Shown: piece after piece, positions 8,969 to 16,118 of the stretch
Layout: every line of letters begins with the position of its first letter
Position numbering within the stretch: the first letter of the stretch is position 1
From: UBA1765 sp045629945
GTDB lineage: Bacteria > Fibrobacterota > Fibrobacteria > Fibrobacterales > Fibrobacteraceae
NCBI GenBank assembly: GCA_045629945.1
Contig: JAZQSE010000024.1
Coordinates: forward strand, 1-64,000
Direction of reading: 5' to 3'
DNA length: 64,000 bases
The notes under the pieces: generated by a model
Told to the model about the DNA's origin: nothing
Databases searched by the model: none
What the model saw: only the letters and a program-made list of their open reading frames with translations
Made by a program: the position numbers and the translations under genes

Positions 8969-10258
8969 ATGGAAGATAAAGTAAAGTTAAGTTTTGATGG
9001 AAAAGATTTTGAGTTTCCTGTTTTAAAAGGAAGCGAAAACGAAAAAGCTTTTGATGTTTCTGAACTTCGTAAAAAAACAGGGCTTGTAACGCTTGATTAT
9101 GGTTACTTGAATACGGGTAGTACGAAAAGCACTATTACGTTTGTTGATGGCGAAAATGGAATTCTTCGTTATCGCGGTTATGCTATTGAAGATTTGGCCG
9201 AAAAAGCAACATTCCCGGAAGTCGCTTGGCTCTTGATTTATGGAGAACTTCCGACAGAAGCTCAATTGATGCGCTTTCGCACGATGCTTACAGAAAATGC
9301 ATTGATTCATGAAAACTTATTGCATTTTTTCAGAGAAATGCCTCCTTCAGCACACCCAATGGGAATTTTAAGTTCTATTGTAAATGCGGTCGGGCTTTTT
9401 ACTCCTCGTTTTTATGACGATGACAATAAAGCAGATGTTTTTGATTTGACGACTGTCGGGCTTATCTCTAAAATTCGTACAATTGCTGCTTTTACTTATA
9501 AAGCAAGTATTGGTGAACCCTTTGTTTACCCAGAAGCCGAACGAAGCTATTGTTCAAACTTCTTGAACATGATGTTCTCTAGCAAAGCAAAGCCTTACAA
9601 TCCAGACCCTATTATGGAAAAGGCTTTAAATACTTTGCTTATTGTTCACGCTGACCATGAACAGAATTGTTCTACTTCAACCGTTCGAATGGTTGGAAGT
9701 TCTCAGGCGAGCTTGTATGCAAGCATTTGTGCCGGCATTTGCGCTCTTTGGGGACCTTTACATGGTGGTGCGAACCAGGCTGTTTTAGAAACTTTATTGC
9801 GCATTCAACAAAGTGGAATGACTGTCCAACAAGTGATGGAAAAGGCAAAAGATAAAAATGACCCGTTCCGTCTTTCTGGTTTTGGACATCGTGTTTATAA
9901 AAGCTATGACCCGCGTGCAAAAGTTTTAAAGAAACTCATGCACCAGGTTTTTGAACGCGAACACGAACACGATCCTTTGTTGGATATTGCAACAGAACTT
10001 GAAGAACGAGCATTAAAAGACGATTACTTTATTGAACGTAAGCTTTACCCTAACGTAGATTTCTATTCGGGTATTCTCTATCGCGCAATGGGTATTCCGA
10101 CAAACATGCTTACTGTAATGTTTGCTATTGGTCGCTTGCCTGGCTGGATTGCTCATTGGAAAGAAATGCACGATGACCCATGCTCTAAAATTAATCGCCC
10201 AAGGCAGATTTATACAGGAGAAATTTTAAGGCCTTGGGTCGATAGAAAAGACCGCTAA
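8969..10258 (+). CDS. gltA: Citrate synthase
   Basis: Condenses oxaloacetate and acetyl-CoA to citrate. The 429 residues match the type II (hexameric) bacterial enzyme, with an N-terminal beta-rich domain (KLSFDGKDFEFPVLKGS). The catalytic histidines are in HADHEQNCSTSTVR, GPLHGGANQAV and GFGHRVYK, followed by NVDFYSGILYRAMGIP and an arginine-containing C-terminus. The ATG at 8969 follows GAGAG. It is probably co-transcribed with the aminotransferase before it and ends at a strong bidirectional terminator. Confidence 0.97.
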   Translation: MEDKVKLSFDGKDFEFPVLKGSENEKAFDVSELRKKTGLVTLDYGYLNTGSTKSTITFVDGENGILRYRGYAIEDLAEKATFPEVAWLLIYGELPTEAQLMRFRTMLTENALIHENLLHFFREMPPSAHPMGILSSIVNAVGLFTPRFYDDDNKADVFDLTTVGLISKIRTIAAFTYKASIGEPFVYPEAERSYCSNFLNMMFSSKAKPYNPDPIMEKALNTLLIVHADHEQNCSTSTVRMVGSSQASLYASICAGICALWGPLHGGANQAVLETLLRIQQSGMTVQQVMEKAKDKNDPFRLSGFGHRVYKSYDPRAKVLKKLMHQVFEREHEHDPLLDIATELEERALKDDYFIERKLYPNVDFYSGILYRAMGIPTNMLTVMFAIGRLPGWIAHWKEMHDDPCSKINRPRQIYTGEILRPWVDRKDR

Positions 10259-10270
10259 ATAGTTAAAATA

Positions 10271-10306
10271 AAAGAGCTCCTTTCTGTTGAAAGAAGCTCT
10301 TTTTTT
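10271..10306. terminator. Bidirectional terminator between gltA and rph
   Basis: AAAGAGCT-C-CTTTC pairs with GAAAG-A-AGCTCTTT around TGTT with one C/A mismatch. It is flanked by A and T runs so that it works on both strands for the convergent genes. Confidence 0.9.
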
Positions 10307-10317
10307 ATGCAAAGAAA

Positions 10318-11040
10318 TTAAGGTAGTTCACCACCGAGTAAATTCATTTGCATGGAATAAATTTCAGAGCAGGCTTTTTCACCTAAGTCCAACAATGTAG
10401 AGAGCATTTTTCTGTCAAATGCTGCGTGTTCACCGGTGCCTTGGACTTCGATAAATTCTTTGGCATTTCGCATTACAACATTCATATCAACATCGGCAGC
10501 GCTATCTTCAACATAGCAAAGGTCAAGCAAAGCTTCACCTTTTACAACCCCGACAGAAATGGCGCTGATAGCGTATTTTAAAATCTGCTGTTCAATACCG
10601 AGATTGACTTTGATTTTTTTGAGCGCTAAGCCTAATGCTACAAAACCACCAATAATACTTGCGGTGCGTGTTCCTCCATCAGCTTGGATAACATCGCAGT
10701 CTACAACAATTGCATTTTCACCAAGGGCTGCTAAATCGGCAGCTCCTCGCAAAGAACGACCAATCAAACGTTGGATTTCTTGAGTCCTGCCAGAAGCACC
10801 TTTGCGCTCTCTATCTACGCGTTTGTTTGTGCTTTGTGGTAAAAGAGAATATTCAGCAGTAACCCAGCCAGTGCCGCGGCCTTTCAACCAACCAGGAACT
10901 TCTGGCAAAAGAGTGGCGTTACAAATAACGCGGGTGTTTCCCATTTCAATTAAAACAGAACCGTCTGCGCTACTTATAAAACCTAGCGTCATTTTTATAG
11001 AACGCATTTCATTATTTTGTCTGTTATCTATTCTTTCCAT
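10318..11040 (-). CDS. rph: Ribonuclease PH
   Basis: Phosphorolytic 3'-5' exoribonuclease that trims tRNA 3' ends. It has 240 residues, the usual length. Motifs: VICNATLLPEVPGWLKGRG, GWVTAEYSLLP, the RTQEIQRLIGRSLR phosphate/RNA arginines, DCDVIQADGGTRTASI with the metal-binding acidic residues, and DLCYVEDSAADVDMNVVM. The start overlaps the end of pheA with a single base between stop and ATG, and its ribosome site (TAGGAG) lies inside the pheA 3' end, so the two are translationally coupled. It is the last gene of the nlpC-pheA-rph unit. Confidence 0.97.
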   Translation of the reverse strand: MERIDNRQNNEMRSIKMTLGFISSADGSVLIEMGNTRVICNATLLPEVPGWLKGRGTGWVTAEYSLLPQSTNKRVDRERKGASGRTQEIQRLIGRSLRGAADLAALGENAIVVDCDVIQADGGTRTASIIGGFVALGLALKKIKVNLGIEQQILKYAISAISVGVVKGEALLDLCYVEDSAADVDMNVVMRNAKEFIEVQGTGEHAAFDRKMLSTLLDLGEKACSEIYSMQMNLLGGELP

Positions 11041-11041
11041 G

Positions 11042-11911
11042 TTAAACTCCTATTTTTTCGTATTCTAATTTTTTTATTTCGCCACCCTTAAACGTTCCTA
11101 AAAGGTAAATAAAATCAGCATATTCCCCGAGTTCTTTTAAAGCTTCGCTAGCAAGAGTTTCTTCTGGATTACCTTCAAAAGACATGTGGAAAATATATTC
11201 CCAAGGTTTATCTGGGTGTGGACGACTTTCAATTCTTGTTAAATTCAAATTGCGTTTTGCAAAGCAGCCAAGAGCATTATAAAGTGCTCCGGATTTTCCG
11301 GAATTTGCTAATGTGAAAAGCAATGTGGTTTTCAGATTTTCTGATTTTTCAAACGGACGCGGTTCTTTTTGAAGTGCGTAAAAACGAGTGAAGTTAATTC
11401 CTGGTAAATTTTCAATTCCTTCAGCTAAAATATCTAAGCCATAGACCTTGGCTGCATAACTACTGGCGATGGCGCCAAGCGTAGAATCTTTTGCTAAAGC
11501 GACAGCTTCTGCACTCCCGGCGGTATCATAAAAAACAGACGCTTCTATATGAGGATGCTTTTCAAAAAATAAACTGCATTGAGCAAGTCCTTGTGGGTGG
11601 CTTATAATTTTTTTGAGATTTTCAATTTTTGTTCCGGGCAAAACACAAAGCGCATGGGAAATTTGAAGCTTCACCTCAGCAACAATTGAAAGGCGCCACT
11701 TAAAAAGCAAATCATAATTTTCATAAATTGAGCCGGCAGTGGAATTTTCAATAGGAACTACACCACCATCAACAGAGCCATTTGCAATTCGCTCATAAAT
11801 TTCTTCAAAAGTATCTACAGGAATTACTTCAATATCTTTTCCAAACAAATGATACGCAGCACTTTCGCTATAAGCACCGCAACGGCCTTGAAAAGCTATT
11901 TTCTTTTTCAT
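11042..11911 (-). CDS. pheA: Prephenate dehydratase
   Basis: Converts prephenate to phenylpyruvate in phenylalanine synthesis. It has 289 residues, a stand-alone dehydratase without a chorismate mutase domain. The catalytic domain begins FQGRCGAYSESAAYHLFG and includes VVPIENSTAGSIYENYDLL and the active-site NFTRFYAL. The C-terminal ACT domain has the phenylalanine-binding GALYNAL and ESRPHP motifs, so feedback inhibition is expected. ATG overlaps the upstream stop as TAATG, with AGGAG inside the upstream gene. Neighbours nlpC and rph are functionally unrelated but tightly coupled. Confidence 0.96.
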   Translation of the reverse strand: MKKKIAFQGRCGAYSESAAYHLFGKDIEVIPVDTFEEIYERIANGSVDGGVVPIENSTAGSIYENYDLLFKWRLSIVAEVKLQISHALCVLPGTKIENLKKIISHPQGLAQCSLFFEKHPHIEASVFYDTAGSAEAVALAKDSTLGAIASSYAAKVYGLDILAEGIENLPGINFTRFYALQKEPRPFEKSENLKTTLLFTLANSGKSGALYNALGCFAKRNLNLTRIESRPHPDKPWEYIFHMSFEGNPEETLASEALKELGEYADFIYLLGTFKGGEIKKLEYEKIGV

Positions 11912-12498
11912 TAATATCTCCTAGCTCCTTGGTAGCGTTTTTTCCAATAAACATTATCCATTGGAGAAATCATTACCCCTTTTGAAGAACTTGCATGTAC
12001 AAAACGATCTCCTGACAGGTAAATTCCAACATGGTCTATTTCCCAAAAACTACCAAAAAATACCAAGTCGCCTTCTCTCAAATCACTTCTTGAAACGCTT
12101 TTCCCCATATCATACATTTTTGAAGCTTTGTGGGGTAAAGACATTCCGCGGACTTCCTTATAAATTTGCATTACAAAGCCAGAACAATCTATGCCTGATT
12201 TTGAAGAACCGCCATAACGATAAGGAGTGCCAATCCAAGGTTTTGCAGCATTTTCCCAAACAGAACCATCTGACTTTGTTGTGGTTTTTTCTTGCGTTTT
12301 GTCTTCATTAGTTTGTGTAGAGTGGGACTTTTGCGAAACTTCTTGGGAAACTTCTTGGGAACGTTGTTTTGTTTTATGTGATTTTTTAGGTGTTTCCTTT
12401 TTTACATATCTTCCGCTTGCTCTGTCATAGCCACCCCGCGTAGGCATAGAACAAGCTACGATAAAAATCAAAAGAAAAATGCACCACAAAATCCGCAT
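11911..12498 (-). CDS. NlpC/P60-family lipoprotein (cell-wall endopeptidase)
   Basis: 195 residues. A lipoprotein signal (MRILWCIFLLIFIVAC) gives a mature protein that starts at the cysteine, then a charged S/T/K/Q linker with short repeats (SQEVSQEVSQ), then an NlpC/P60 domain from about residue 85. The catalytic cysteine is in IDCSGFVMQIYKEV, the histidine in EIDHVGIYL, and a third polar residue in FVHASSSKG. The family cleaves gamma-D-Glu-meso-DAP bonds in peptidoglycan. The first mature residues (CSMPTRGGYDRASGRY) nearly repeat those of the RlpA-like lipoprotein at 49216. It is first in the pheA-rph unit. Confidence 0.92.
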   Translation of the reverse strand: MRILWCIFLLIFIVACSMPTRGGYDRASGRYVKKETPKKSHKTKQRSQEVSQEVSQKSHSTQTNEDKTQEKTTTKSDGSVWENAAKPWIGTPYRYGGSSKSGIDCSGFVMQIYKEVRGMSLPHKASKMYDMGKSVSRSDLREGDLVFFGSFWEIDHVGIYLSGDRFVHASSSKGVMISPMDNVYWKKRYQGARRY

Positions 12499-12614
12499 AG
12501 TTGAAATTTAATAATAATCTCATTTTGAAAATGAATGGGCAAATTGAAAGAGGTTTTGTTTTTTTGCTAAAAGTGTTTTTGTCATGGCAAATGAAATGAA
12601 ACCATCTAACAACA

Positions 12615-12850
12615 GGTTGTCATGGCGAACGCAGTGTGGATTGTCATGGCGAGAGGCGATGAGCCTCGCGGCCATCTGGTTTTTGTCATTACGAGCGTAG
12701 CGAAGTAATCCAAAAACAAATGTTACTTGCAAACAGATTGCGTCAGTCACTACGTTTCTTCGCGAGTGACAAGAATCGCGGGCAAGAACCGTGGACAAGT
12801 TCAGGATTGTCATTACGAGTGTAGCGAAGTAATCCAAAAACAAGTGTTCT
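12615..12850 (+). repeat. Dispersed hairpin repeat cluster A
   Basis: Contains a complete composite unit at 12685-12773. Its left arm is GTCATTACGAGCGTAGCGAA, followed by GTAATCC, a centre with a short ACAAATGTTACTTG element, and a right arm resembling the left one inverted and ending in GTGACAAG. A second, half unit occupies 12809-12849. In front is a shorter member, GTCATGGCGA ... GGCCATCT, with the inner stem GAGGC (12653-12657)/GCCTC (12663-12667). The same arms recur at 19.45-20.0 kb and, inverted, at 34.88-35.48 kb. Confidence 0.8.
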
Positions 12851-12860
12851 TTTACTATAA

Positions 12861-12902
12861 AAAGGTTTGTCGACGATTCGAAATTTATTTCGAATCACCT
12901 TT
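12861..12902. repeat. Bracketed perfect palindrome
   Basis: GATTCGAAAT (12875-12884) and ATTTCGAATC (12887-12896) are perfect inverse complements with a 2-base centre. They are bracketed by AAAGGT (12861-12866) and ACCTTT (12897-12902), giving 16 pairs with one 8-base bulge (TTGTCGAC). No T run follows, so it is not a standard terminator. It lies between the repeat cluster and the feoAB promoter; its role is unknown. Confidence 0.6.
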
Positions 12903-13045
12903 CCGTAAAAAGCTATGTCGGTAGAAATTTCTGTATGCTTTTAGAAAGCTCGTTTTGAAACTTTAAAATAGACGCGTGCGGCGTTTACGTCTATATCCTT
13001 GTAAGTGAGAGAGTGTTTTTTAAAATTTTTTAGGAAAAAACAAAA

Positions 13046-13095
13046 GTTAGCCTTGACTAATTTTCGGAAAGTTTCTAAAGTTAGCGATGGCTAAC
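13046..13095 (+). promoter_or_regulatory. feoAB promoter with two DtxR-like operators
   Basis: A sigma-70 type promoter reads TTGACT (13053-13058), 17 bases, TAAAGT (13076-13081). Two related palindromes overlie it: GTTAGCCTTGACTAAT (13046-13061, imperfect) across the -35 and GTTAGCGATGGCTAAC (13080-13095, perfect 6+4+6) at the end of the -10 and the start site. Their centres are 34 bp apart, about three helical turns. The half-site TTAGnC/GnCTAA resembles operators of DtxR/IdeR/MntR metal repressors more than Fur boxes. Inference: iron-dependent repression of feoAB. Confidence 0.65.
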
Positions 13096-13117
13096 AATTA
13101 AGTTGTGAGAATTTTAT

Positions 13118-13408
13118 ATGGCATGTGTTTGTAAATGTGATTCATCGGTAACTCCAAAGGATTGGGGTTCGGATTTGGTTGCGTTTAGAGATTTAAAACC
13201 AGGAGATTCGGCTGAAATCGTTGGCTATGCAGATGGTGGCGATTTGAATTATAAAGTGAAGTTGTTGACGCTTGGGCTTTTGCGCGGGCGTGTGATTAAA
13301 GTTTTGCAAGTGGCACCTTTTGGTGATCCTGTAGAAATTTTGGTGATGTCTTATAGACTTTCGTTGCGGAAAAAAGAAGCTGCTGTTCTGAAGTTGAGGA
13401 GGGTTTAA
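13118..13408 (+). CDS. feoA: Ferrous iron transport protein A, with N-terminal CxCxC
   Basis: Small SH3-like cytoplasmic partner of FeoB. It has 96 residues, about 20 longer than usual. The FeoA core runs from about residue 23 (FRDLKPGDSAEIVGY) to the end and includes KLLTLGLLRGRVIKVLQVAPFGDPVEI. The N-terminal extension MACVCKCDSS carries three cysteines spaced C3-C5-C7, not part of the canonical domain and a possible metal or Fe-S ligand set. It is followed by feoB after one base and lies under the double-palindrome promoter. Confidence 0.92.
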   Translation: MACVCKCDSSVTPKDWGSDLVAFRDLKPGDSAEIVGYADGGDLNYKVKLLTLGLLRGRVIKVLQVAPFGDPVEILVMSYRLSLRKKEAAVLKLRRV

Positions 13409-13409
13409 T

Positions 13410-15674
13410 ATGTCTCAAAATTTTACGATAGCAGTTGCCGGAAACCCGAATGCGGGCAAAACGGCTTTGTTTAATGCTTTGACGGGCTCAAATCAGGTTG
13501 TCGGAAATTGGCCAGGAGTTACGGTAGAGAAAAAAGAAGGCTTTTTTGTATTAGATGGTAAACAAATTCGATTGGTTGATATTCCTGGTATTTATGCGCT
13601 TTTGGCTAATTCAGAAGATGAACGCGTTGCATTAGATTATTTGCTTTCTCGTGATGCTGATTTGATAATCAATATTTTAGATGCCTCGAATTTAGAACGG
13701 AATCTTTTTTTGACAACGCAACTTGTTGAAATGCAAGTGCCCATGGTTTTGGCTGTTAATATGATGGATTTGGCGTATAAACGCGGAATCGTTCTGGATT
13801 TAGAAAAACTTTCAGAAAGTTTTGGCGTGCCCGTTATTCCATTAACAGCAGTTTCTGATAAAAGCTGTTCTAAATTTGTCCGAAGATTGGCTGAGGTTTT
13901 AAAACAAGATTCCCCAATACCTAAAAGTATTGTCCATTCGGAAAATATAGAACAAGCGATAAGTTCTGTTTCTGAACTTGTTGTTCCGCTGGCAAAAGAA
14001 TTGAATATTCCGGAACGTTGGGTAGCGATACAGTATATTTCTGGTTTTTCTCCAATTGTTGAAAAAGCAGAAAACTTGAATTTGGCTATAGATAAAGAAA
14101 ATTTGTCAAAACAATTGTCCGACGAACCTGCTTTTGCGTTGGCAGATTCGCGGTATTCATATATCCGACAAATTATTTCTCAAGTGGTTCGGGCGGAATT
14201 AAAGCAAGGGTCTGTTACAGACAGATTAGATAAAATTTTCTTAAATCGCATTTTGGCTTTGCCTTTGTTTTTGCTTGTGATGTATTTGGTTTTCTGGGTT
14301 TCGGTCACAATCGGCAGCGCTTTTATTGACTTTTTTGATATCCTTTTTGGCACTGTTTTTGTAGATGGTCTTGCAGAATTTTTAAAGGCAGTTCATGCCC
14401 CTGATTTTGTTGTGGCAATTCTTGCTTCTGGCATTGGAGCAGGAATCCAAACAGTGGCTACTTTTGTTCCGGTTGTCTTTTTTATGTTCCTTTGTCTTTC
14501 CATATTAGAAGATTCAGGTTATATGGCTCGTGCGGCTTTTGTCGCCGATCGCATTATGCGCTTTTTGGGGCTCCCTGGGAAAGCTTTTGTCCCAATGCTT
14601 GTGGGTTTTGGGTGTAGCGTTCCTGCAATTATGGGGTGCCGAATTTTAGAAAATAAAAGAGAACGCTTTCTTTCTATTTTCCTTGTGCCGTTTATGAGTT
14701 GTGGTGCCCGTCTTCCGGTTTATGCGTTATTTGCCGCAGCTTTCTTTGGTAAATCAGCCGGTTTAGTTGTGTTTGCTATTTATTTAACAGGAATTATTAT
14801 CGCACTGTTTTTTGGTTTGCTCTTACGCCATACGGCGTTTAAAGGCGAAGCTTCTCCTTTCATTATGGAATTGCCTTCGTATCATTTGCCAAAACCTAAA
14901 GCGATATGGCGACATACTTGGTTTAGGTTAAAAGATTTTATTTTGCGTGCTGGGAAAATAGTTGTTATTATGGTAACTATTTTAGGCGTGTTAAATTCTG
15001 TCGGGACAAATGGCAGTATTGGAAACGAAGATTCAGAAAATTCATTGCTTTCCGCAATTGGTAAAAAAATTACGCCTGTATTTGAACCGTTTGGAGTGGA
15101 AGAAGAAAACTGGCCGGCTTCGGTTGCTTTGTTTACAGGGCTTTTTGCAAAAGAGGCTATTGTCGGGACATTAAATTCTCTTTATTCCATAAATGATGCT
15201 GAAAATGCAGAGCCTTCTGAAACCGAAGAAACTTCTTTTAATCTGTTTAGGAGTTTTTCAGAAGCATTTTTGACTATCCCAGAAAATCTTTTGGGAACAG
15301 TGGAAAGTTTTGTAACTCCATTAGGGGTTGAAAAAAGTATTGAAGAAGCAAAATCAACTACTTTTTCAAATATGAAAGAGCGGTTTACTTTAAGCCCGAC
15401 AGGCTTTAATTTTCAGGTATTTGCTTATTTGTTGTTTATTTTATTGTATGTTCCTTGTCTTGCCGCATTGGGGACCGCTTTTAGAGAGCTTGGAAAATTT
15501 TATGGAACGGTATTAGTTATCATTCAAACATTGCTTGGTTGGTCTCTTTCAGTATTGTTGTTCCAGGTAACGGTAGGGCATTCCGTTTTATGGATTGTTG
15601 TTAGCGTTGTGACTTTGATTTTGATTGTAGCATTTTTAAAATGGCTTGGACTAAGTAAACATAAAATAAATTAG
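13410..15674 (+). CDS. feoB: Ferrous iron transporter B
   Basis: GTP-dependent Fe(II) permease of the inner membrane, 754 residues. The N-terminal G domain is complete: G1 GNPNAGKTALFN (residues 11-22), G2 in PGVTVEKKEG, G3 LVDIPGIYAL, G4 AVNMMDLA. A helical GDI-like region follows, then a polytopic membrane domain with the two Gate motifs (GFGCSVPAIMGCR and PFMSCGARLPVYALFAAAFF) and FAKEAIVGTLNSLY. Ribosome site GAGGAGGG precedes the ATG. No FeoC gene follows; a strong terminator closes the unit. Confidence 0.97.
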   Translation: MSQNFTIAVAGNPNAGKTALFNALTGSNQVVGNWPGVTVEKKEGFFVLDGKQIRLVDIPGIYALLANSEDERVALDYLLSRDADLIINILDASNLERNLFLTTQLVEMQVPMVLAVNMMDLAYKRGIVLDLEKLSESFGVPVIPLTAVSDKSCSKFVRRLAEVLKQDSPIPKSIVHSENIEQAISSVSELVVPLAKELNIPERWVAIQYISGFSPIVEKAENLNLAIDKENLSKQLSDEPAFALADSRYSYIRQIISQVVRAELKQGSVTDRLDKIFLNRILALPLFLLVMYLVFWVSVTIGSAFIDFFDILFGTVFVDGLAEFLKAVHAPDFVVAILASGIGAGIQTVATFVPVVFFMFLCLSILEDSGYMARAAFVADRIMRFLGLPGKAFVPMLVGFGCSVPAIMGCRILENKRERFLSIFLVPFMSCGARLPVYALFAAAFFGKSAGLVVFAIYLTGIIIALFFGLLLRHTAFKGEASPFIMELPSYHLPKPKAIWRHTWFRLKDFILRAGKIVVIMVTILGVLNSVGTNGSIGNEDSENSLLSAIGKKITPVFEPFGVEEENWPASVALFTGLFAKEAIVGTLNSLYSINDAENAEPSETEETSFNLFRSFSEAFLTIPENLLGTVESFVTPLGVEKSIEEAKSTTFSNMKERFTLSPTGFNFQVFAYLLFILLYVPCLAALGTAFRELGKFYGTVLVIIQTLLGWSLSVLLFQVTVGHSVLWIVVSVVTLILIVAFLKWLGLSKHKIN

Positions 15675-15697
15675 TTGAAACTTGCTTGGTGAAAAAG

Positions 15698-15737
15698 GAA
15701 CGGTGGCTAATTGTCTCCAGCTGCCGTTCTTTTTTTA
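15698..15737 (+). terminator. Terminator of feoAB
   Basis: GAACGG (15698-15703) pairs with CCGTTC (15724-15729) and the stem continues inward through G-U pairs (TGGCT with AGCTG), giving about 11 pairs, followed by TTCTTTTTTT. It lies directly before the promoter of the next operon. Confidence 0.85.
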
Positions 15738-15794
15738 TTGACAAAATATTTGTATTTTTCTATAATATGAATATATGAACAAACATTCATATAT
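15738..15794 (+). promoter_or_regulatory. Near-consensus promoter and ArsR/SmtB-type operator
   Basis: TTGACA (15738-15743), exactly 17 bases, then TATAAT (15761-15766): a perfect sigma-70 consensus. Four bases on lies a perfect palindrome, ATATATGAA (15771-15779), CAAACA, TTCATATAT (15786-15794), which covers the likely transcription start. This TGAA-N6-TTCA layout is the classical operator of SmtB/CzrA/ArsR repressors. Inference: strong promoter shut off by the adjacent sensor until metal is bound. Confidence 0.85.
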
Positions 15795-15806
15795 AAAGAG
15801 GTGAAA

Positions 15807-16118
15807 ATGAAAAAGAAAAAAGCTGATTTAAAAGATTTATTTGAACTGTCGGAATTTTTTAAATTTTTCGGAGATTCTACACGTATCCGTATTATTGAAT
15901 TTTTGCGTCAAGGGGAACAATCTGTTCTAGCTATAGCTAATTATTTAGAAATGGGACAATCGGCAATCAGTCATCAACTTCGTATTTTACGCATGGCAAA
16001 TCTATTAACCTTTCGCCGGGAAGGAAAAGCAATCTATTACCGTTTAGATGATGAACACGTAGAAAAAATTTTCCAACTAGGTTTAGAACACATTTTACAT
16101 AAAAGAGGAAGTAAATGA
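15807..16118 (+). CDS. ArsR/SmtB-family metal-sensing repressor, CzrA-like zinc site
   Basis: Winged-helix repressor of 103 residues. The ATG at 15807 follows AGAGGTG; a GTG 6 bases upstream is inside that site. The recognition helix lies in MGQSAISHQLRILRMANLL. The alpha3 cysteine motif (ELCVCDL) of ArsR/CadC is absent. The alpha5 site is intact: D82, H84, H95, H98, with the same spacing (2, 11, 3) as zinc ligands D84, H86, H97, H100 of CzrA. It therefore probably senses Zn(II) or Co(II). Its stop overlaps the start of the permease (ATGA), and its operator is directly upstream. Confidence 0.9.
   Translation: MKKKKADLKDLFELSEFFKFFGDSTRIRIIEFLRQGEQSVLAIANYLEMGQSAISHQLRILRMANLLTFRREGKAIYYRLDDEHVEKIFQLGLEHILHKRGSK

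Larger units (their letters stand above)
12499..13045. other. Intergenic region: repeat cluster plus palindromes before feoAB
   Basis: No gene is supported. Bases 12615-12850 are dispersed hairpin repeats (listed separately). Beyond them come a bracketed perfect palindrome at 12861-12902 and a 7-bp inverted repeat, ATAGACG/CGTCTAT, at 12968-12994. The feoAB control region follows. Open frames on both strands here are made by the repeat sequence and were rejected. Confidence 0.6.

Noticed and set aside
12520..12843. 107-codon minus-strand open frame upstream of the NlpC/P60 gene
   Set aside because: Also a repeat-derived frame with the same LVFGLLRYARNDK peptide; no homologous domain.
15801..15806. 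GTG start for the ArsR gene
   Set aside because: The GTG is part of the AGAGGTG ribosome site that serves the ATG at 15807.
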